A DNA stretch of 46,541 nt from Thermovirga sp. (GTDB lineage Bacteria > Synergistota > Synergistia > Synergistales > Thermovirgaceae). This document shows, in pieces, positions 42,708-46,541 of this stretch. A program made the translations under genes and the position numbers. Position 1 is the stretch's first letter. Each line of letters opens with the position of its first letter. The notes below the pieces were generated by a model. The model made no database searches and was not told where the DNA came from. It was given only the letters and a program-made list of their open reading frames with translations. The stretch covers positions 1 through 46,541 of the forward strand of contig NZ_JACDOB010000013.1 of NCBI RefSeq assembly GCF_017656375.1, in the 5' to 3' direction.

Positions 42708-43952
42708 CTGCAGAAGAAACTTTACAGGGCAGTCTCAAGCTTAGCTTATCTGGCCGCTTTTCCCTACCTTGCCCTTCGTTATAGGGAGGGGTTGGCAGAG
42801 CGGCTGGGGTACTACAAAGACTTGGAGAAAGGCTCTTTCTGGATCCACGCCGTGTCGGTGGGGGAGGTCCAGGCTGCGTTTCCCATGGTGAAAGCTATGG
42901 GAAACGCAGCAAGCTGTAGCGCTTTGCTTAGCACCATCACCCCTACGGGTAGGTGTATGGCCCGCAAGCTTTTGGGTGACAGTGTAAGGCTGATTTACTA
43001 TCCTTGGGACGCCCCATGGGTGGTGAAGAGGGCTTTGGACAGGATAAGCCCAAGGGCATATATAGCGGTTGAGACGGAAGTATGGCCTAACCTGCTTTAT
43101 GGGCTTAAGAAAAGAAACATTCCGGCTTTTTTGGCCAATGCCAGGTTTTCAGAGCGCTCATTCAGGAAGGCGCTGAAGCATAGAAAGCTTTGGTGTTCTT
43201 TGCTTGAGAATTTCAGGAAAATAATGGCCAGAACTGAAGCTGATTCAAAGAGGTTTATAGAGATAGGCGTAAGGCCTGATAAAGTTGTAGTGACTGGAGA
43301 CTGCAAAATAGATGCTCTCCTTGCAAGGCGCCAAGCTGTAGATGTAGAGGGCTTAAAGAAGAAGCTCAATCTGGAAGGGAGCAAAGTTCTCCTTGCCGGC
43401 AGCACCCATGAAGGAGAGGAAGATGTAGTGCTAGATGCCTTCAGTAGGCTTACATATAAGGGGCATAAAGTGCGTTTGATATTGGTGCCAAGGCACCCCC
43501 AGAGGGCTAAGAAATTGGCATCTGAAGCAGCTTCAAAGACGGGAAAGAGAGTTGCTCTTTTATCCCAGATGCAGCGTGATTGGGAGATAATTATAGTTGA
43601 TCAGGTCGGCGTTTTGTTTGAGCTTTACGGCGTGGTGGACGCTGCTTTCATTGGAGGGAGCCTTGTGCCTAAGGGAGGCCAGAACATCCTGGAACCTGCT
43701 TCGTGGGGGGTTCCCATACAGCACGGCCCCTTTATGGATGATTTTTATGAGGCCTCAAGGGAGCTTATAAGGCTTTCTTCTGCCAGGGTGGTGAGGACGG
43801 CAGAAGAACTGGCTTCTGAGTGGGAAGAGATTTTGAATGAGAAAAGCTTTGGGGAAGTAATGCGGCCCCAGGCAAGAGCTTATGTGGAAAACCTTGGTGG
43901 TGCCGCTTTAAGAAATTGGGAGATAATAAACGAAAGCATGATACAGGAATGA
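42708..43952 (+). CDS. waaA: Kdo transferase WaaA (KdtA), probable CTG start
   Basis: A GT-B enzyme that attaches Kdo (or Kdo8N) to lipid A. 'HAVSVGEVQAAFPMVKA', 'TGDCKIDALL' and 'PKGGQNILEPASWGVP' are family marks. From TTG 42792 only 386 residues remain, without the usual N-terminal membrane anchor. In the same frame, bases 42708-42791 encode a basic-hydrophobic stretch ('KKLYRAVSSLAYLAAFPYLA') that fits that anchor. No ATG, GTG or TTG exists between the upstream in-frame stop (42687-42689) and 42792; CTG 42708 has GGGGTGG about 6 bases upstream, giving 414 residues, the usual family length. The start codon is inference. Confidence 0.88.
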   Translation: MQKKLYRAVSSLAYLAAFPYLALRYREGLAERLGYYKDLEKGSFWIHAVSVGEVQAAFPMVKAMGNAASCSALLSTITPTGRCMARKLLGDSVRLIYYPWDAPWVVKRALDRISPRAYIAVETEVWPNLLYGLKKRNIPAFLANARFSERSFRKALKHRKLWCSLLENFRKIMARTEADSKRFIEIGVRPDKVVVTGDCKIDALLARRQAVDVEGLKKKLNLEGSKVLLAGSTHEGEEDVVLDAFSRLTYKGHKVRLILVPRHPQRAKKLASEAASKTGKRVALLSQMQRDWEIIIVDQVGVLFELYGVVDAAFIGGSLVPKGGQNILEPASWGVPIQHGPFMDDFYEASRELIRLSSARVVRTAEELASEWEEILNEKSFGEVMRPQARAYVENLGGAALRNWEIINESMIQE

Positions 43953-43964
43953 GGGGTGGAAGAA

Positions 43965-45128
43965 TTGCAATTTCAAATGCATATGGCAGGTAGGGTGTTT
44001 TTTGGTCAGGGTGCTTCCGCCAAGGTTAAAGACCTTGCGGATAGCCTTGGCGCTAAAAGAGTGGTCGTTGTGACCGACAAAACCATGCAGGAGCTTGGTG
44101 TAGCGGAAAAGATTGCGTCCTTTGTGCGAGGTACAGGAAGAGAAGTTTTTATTTTCGATGAGGTGGAGCCAGAGCCCTCCGTGGAGACAACGGACAAGGC
44201 TGCGGAGCTTGCGAGAGAGAAAAGCTGTGACTTGGTGGTTGGCCTAGGTGGTGGAAGCTCCATGGACGTTGCCAAGGCTGTCAGTGTCTTGGTGACTAAC
44301 GAAGGGTCGGCGGCTAAATATCAAGGGCTAGGTTTGGTGAAAAAGCCAGGCGTGCCCAAGATTATGATACCTACCACAGCAGGAACTGGTTCGGAGGTCA
44401 CCTTTACTGCCGTCTTGATCAGAAGGAGCGACGGCGTCAAGGGAGGCATAAACGACGACAAGCTTTACCCAGATTACAGCTTGCTTGATCCGGAGCTTAC
44501 GGTGAGCATGCCTCCTTATGTCACGGCATCTACAGGAATGGACGCGTTGGCCCACGCCCTCGAGGCGTATACCAGCCGCCAGGCATCTCCTTTTAGCGAC
44601 ATGTTTGCTGAAGAGGCCATGGTGAGGGTTGGAAGGTGGCTCAGGGTGGCCACGTGGAACGGGAGTGACATGGAGGCCAGGTCGGAGATGATGCTTGCTT
44701 CGTTCTACGGCGGTGTTGCCTTGGCCAACGCTGGGGTTGGAGCCTGCCATGCCTTGGCTTATCCTTTAGGCGGGATGTTTGGAGTATCCCATGGCGTAGC
44801 TAATGCCCTTCTTTTGCCTTATGTTGCCCGTTTCAACAGTTTGGCTGCTCCTGCAAAGTATGCCAAGGCGGCGAAGCTCCTGAGCGGGATAAGTTATGGG
44901 AATTTGGGCATACATGAAGTAGCTTTAGCCTGCAGCGAGATTTTGGATGAGATGGTAATGGACCTGGAACTTCCCAATACCTTGAGCAAACTTGAGGTGG
45001 GCATAAAGGAAGAGCATTTTGAGGAAATGGCCATAAAGGCCATGGGGGTATCAAGGCCGATGGAGAACAACCCCAGAAAGATGGACCTTGCAGATTGCGT
45101 GAAAATATACAGGGAGGCGATGGAGTAA
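43965..45128 (+). CDS. kdnB: Iron-type alcohol dehydrogenase, probable KdnB
   Basis: A 387-residue group III (iron-type) dehydrogenase. Cofactor loop 'VVGLGGGSSMDVAKAVSVL', 'PTTAGTGSEVTFTAV', and metal-binding 'DALAHALEAYTS' and 'ACHALAYPLGGMFGVSHGVA' are all present. By sequence alone it could be a fermentative alcohol dehydrogenase. Its place between waaA and a DegT aminotransferase, in a kds operon, matches KdnB, which oxidises C8 of Kdo before amination. TTG 43965 is chosen since GAGGGGTGG (43951-43959) is 6 bases ahead; GTG 43956 overlaps that site. The next gene overlaps its stop. Confidence 0.8.
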   Translation: MQFQMHMAGRVFFGQGASAKVKDLADSLGAKRVVVVTDKTMQELGVAEKIASFVRGTGREVFIFDEVEPEPSVETTDKAAELAREKSCDLVVGLGGGSSMDVAKAVSVLVTNEGSAAKYQGLGLVKKPGVPKIMIPTTAGTGSEVTFTAVLIRRSDGVKGGINDDKLYPDYSLLDPELTVSMPPYVTASTGMDALAHALEAYTSRQASPFSDMFAEEAMVRVGRWLRVATWNGSDMEARSEMMLASFYGGVALANAGVGACHALAYPLGGMFGVSHGVANALLLPYVARFNSLAAPAKYAKAAKLLSGISYGNLGIHEVALACSEILDEMVMDLELPNTLSKLEVGIKEEHFEEMAIKAMGVSRPMENNPRKMDLADCVKIYREAME

Positions 45129-46339
45129 TGCCAGGATTTGAGCTTTTTGACCAGAAGGAGATTGATGCCGTAGTAGATGTCCTGAAGAGGAAGATAGTGC
45201 ACAGATATTCTTTTCAGGATGTGAGAGATGGCATCTACAAGGTGGCGGAGTTTGAGGATGCCGTAGCGGAGAAGATGGGCTCTAAGAAGTGCCTTGCGGT
45301 CTCAAGCGGCTCTGCAGCCCTTTACGTGGCTATGAGGGCCTGCGGCATTGGGCCAGGAGATGAGATTATCACGTCGCCTTTTACGTTCATAGCGAGCATA
45401 GAGGCTATCTTGGAGTGTGGAGCTGTTCCTGTCCTGGCAGAGATAGATGAAAGCCTGAACCTTGACCCCGAATCTGTTGAGGATCTTATAACTGAAAAAA
45501 CAAAGGCCATTATGCCTGTTCACATGTTCGGAGGAGCTGCCGACATGGACAGGTTTGCCGAGCTTTGTGAGGAATACGGGCTTTACCTCTTTGAGGATTC
45601 CTGCCAGGCCATGGGCGCAACCTATAAAGGGCGCTATGTGGGGACCTTTGGGAAATGGGGAACCTACAGCCTTGACCCCTATAAGCTCCTTACGGTGGGC
45701 GAAGGCGGCCTAATAGTGACTGACGATGAGGAGCTTTACGACCGCATGAGGTATTACCACGACCACGGCCACATGCACGACATGAGCATACCAAGGGGCG
45801 CCGAGGGCAAGGCGTGCTTGGGCTTCAACTTCCGCATGGACGAGATAAGAGGCGCCCTGGGGCTAGCGCAGCTGGAGAAGCTGGACAAGGCAATAGGGAT
45901 GCTCAGGGAAAATAAGAAGAAGATCCTGGAAAATGTCACTATCCCGGAAGGCGTGAAACTTAGGGATCTGCCAGATAGAAGTGGAGAGCTTGCAACTCAG
46001 CTTGTCTTCATCTTCCCTGACGAAGATACGGCGAAGGCTTTTCAGAAGGCTGCAGGCGAAGCAGGAGCGCCTTGTGGAATATTGGCAGGCAATACGTGGC
46101 ATTACGCCAGGCACTGGCAGACGTTGAGGGAGGGCTCTTACTACAGCAGGATCAGGTGCCCTTACGACTGTCCTTATGCCGATTATGTTCCGGCATACAG
46201 GCCTGTGGAGTGGCCTAAGACCCACGACATATTGAGCAGGACTGCTGTTTATGGGCTGGACATAGTGATGGAGGATGCCAGGCTGGAGAAGATGGCCAAG
46301 GGGATAAACGAGGGCTTCAAGGCTGCCTTTGGTAGATAA
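45128..46339 (+). CDS. kdnA: DegT/DnrJ/EryC1 aminotransferase, probable KdnA
   Basis: A 403-residue PLP sugar aminotransferase. Marks are 'AVSSGSAALYVAMRACGIGP' (PLP phosphate site), 'LFEDSCQAMGATYKGRYVG' (Asp for the ring nitrogen) and the Schiff-base lysine in 'SLDPYKLLTVGEGG' (K186). Coupled by TAATG overlap to the iron-type dehydrogenase, it fits KdnA, which aminates the 8-aldehyde of Kdo to give Kdo8N. A cysteine-rich insert 'SRIRCPYDCPYADYV' (about 338-352) is unusual. An in-frame start at 45095 is possible but overlaps the dehydrogenase gene. Another amino-sugar substrate cannot be ruled out. Confidence 0.8.
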   Translation: MPGFELFDQKEIDAVVDVLKRKIVHRYSFQDVRDGIYKVAEFEDAVAEKMGSKKCLAVSSGSAALYVAMRACGIGPGDEIITSPFTFIASIEAILECGAVPVLAEIDESLNLDPESVEDLITEKTKAIMPVHMFGGAADMDRFAELCEEYGLYLFEDSCQAMGATYKGRYVGTFGKWGTYSLDPYKLLTVGEGGLIVTDDEELYDRMRYYHDHGHMHDMSIPRGAEGKACLGFNFRMDEIRGALGLAQLEKLDKAIGMLRENKKKILENVTIPEGVKLRDLPDRSGELATQLVFIFPDEDTAKAFQKAAGEAGAPCGILAGNTWHYARHWQTLREGSYYSRIRCPYDCPYADYVPAYRPVEWPKTHDILSRTAVYGLDIVMEDARLEKMAKGINEGFKAAFGR

Positions 46340-46541
46340 TGAGTCAAAATGGGCCTAAGCTGGTTGTAGTACTGAAGGATGGAATAAGGGGGCACGAGAA
46401 CCAATCCTTGGGGATTGCCCACTGGTTGAGGAATATGGGGGCCGAGGTACTTGAATTTGATGTTCCCAAGTTGAGGGGCATTGCTCGGTTTCTGAGGTTG
46501 AAAGTGGGGTCTCGTGTCCTCGCCTTTGGCTCTGGCAAGCG
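46339..46541 (+). CDS. ELM1-family putative glycosyltransferase, 5' part
   Basis: A frame open from ATG 46339 to the window edge (67 codons). The encoded start 'VVVLKDGIRGHENQSLGIAH' matches the N-terminal 'DGkpGHeNQ' pattern of the ELM1 (mitochondrial fission ELM1, DUF1022) family, in bacteria thought to be GT-B-type glycosyltransferases of LPS. TAATG overlap with the aminotransferase shows it belongs to the same operon. It is truncated only by the window. Confidence 0.75.
   Translation, partial: MSQNGPKLVVVLKDGIRGHENQSLGIAHWLRNMGAEVLEFDVPKLRGIARFLRLKVGSRVLAFGSGK

Noticed and set aside
43965-45128. Fermentative alcohol dehydrogenase as the main call
   Set aside because: Possible from sequence alone, but the coupled DegT aminotransferase and kds-waaA context fit KdnB better; kept as the alternative.
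1-46541. CRISPR arrays, insertion sequences, prophage, toxin-antitoxin or restriction systems
   Set aside because: I saw no repeated spacer-like units, transposase, integrase other than XerC, or phage genes; the XerC here is in its normal codV position and not a mobile-element integrase.

Overview
This window looks like chromosomal DNA of an anaerobic, amino-acid-fermenting diderm bacterium, most likely a member of the Synergistota; the genus cannot be fixed from the sequence. Three things point there together. There is a Firmicutes-style codV(xerC)-hslV-hslU-codY operon. There is a complete Kdo-lipid A and outer-membrane assembly gene set (bamA, lpxD/C/A/I/B/K, kds, waaA, msbA, lptG). There is also indolepyruvate:ferredoxin oxidoreductase, typical of amino-acid fermenters. 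All protein genes are on the + strand and tightly packed, often with ATGA, TAATG or TGATG overlaps; only one tRNA-Ser lies on the - strand. I saw no insertion sequence, prophage, CRISPR array or plasmid gene, and no gene-free stretch longer than about 130 bases.

Layout. Bases 1-3250: tRNA-Ser, a small secreted protein, a CoA-binding protein, then an iron-sulfur cluster operon (cysteine desulfurase, U-type scaffold, MOSC protein) closed by a terminator. Bases 3300-6200: a YbgC thioesterase and iorA-iorB, closed by a terminator. Bases 6200-18470: a pilin-like protein, then a housekeeping run with its own promoter: lepB, rbgA, rnhB, yraN, comM, dprA, a small unknown, topA, trmFO, xerC/codV, hslV, hslU. 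Bases 18540-22880: codY, an S1-domain protein, a DUF501 protein, a Ppx/GppA phosphatase and argH. Bases 22950-23290: a strong promoter, tRNA-Lys, tRNA-Glu, tRNA-Thr and a terminator. Bases 23300-25260: a histidine phosphatase, a compact sigma factor and a single-pass membrane protein.

Bases 25300-46541 are one continuous envelope and LPS array: bamA, an unrecognised exported probable beta-barrel protein, lpxD, lpxC, fabZ, lpxA, kdsC, an lptF/G permease, lpxI, lpxB, a second LpxB-like glycosyltransferase, msbA, an lpxK fused to a third LpxB-like glycosyltransferase, kdsB, kdsA, kdsD, waaA, an iron-type alcohol dehydrogenase, a DegT aminotransferase and the start of an ELM1-family glycosyltransferase gene. 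Together these make UDP-diacylglucosamine, the lipid A disaccharide and its 4'-phosphate. They also make and attach Kdo, flip the product with MsbA and export it with LptFG. The dehydrogenase-aminotransferase pair beside the kds genes matches the known KdnB/KdnA route to 8-amino-Kdo (Kdo8N), so the inner core may carry Kdo8N instead of Kdo.

The points most worth following are that pair, the LpxK-glycosyltransferase fusion, the two extra LpxB-like enzymes, the unknown exported protein in the usual skp position, and a possible sigma/anti-sigma pair directly upstream of bamA.
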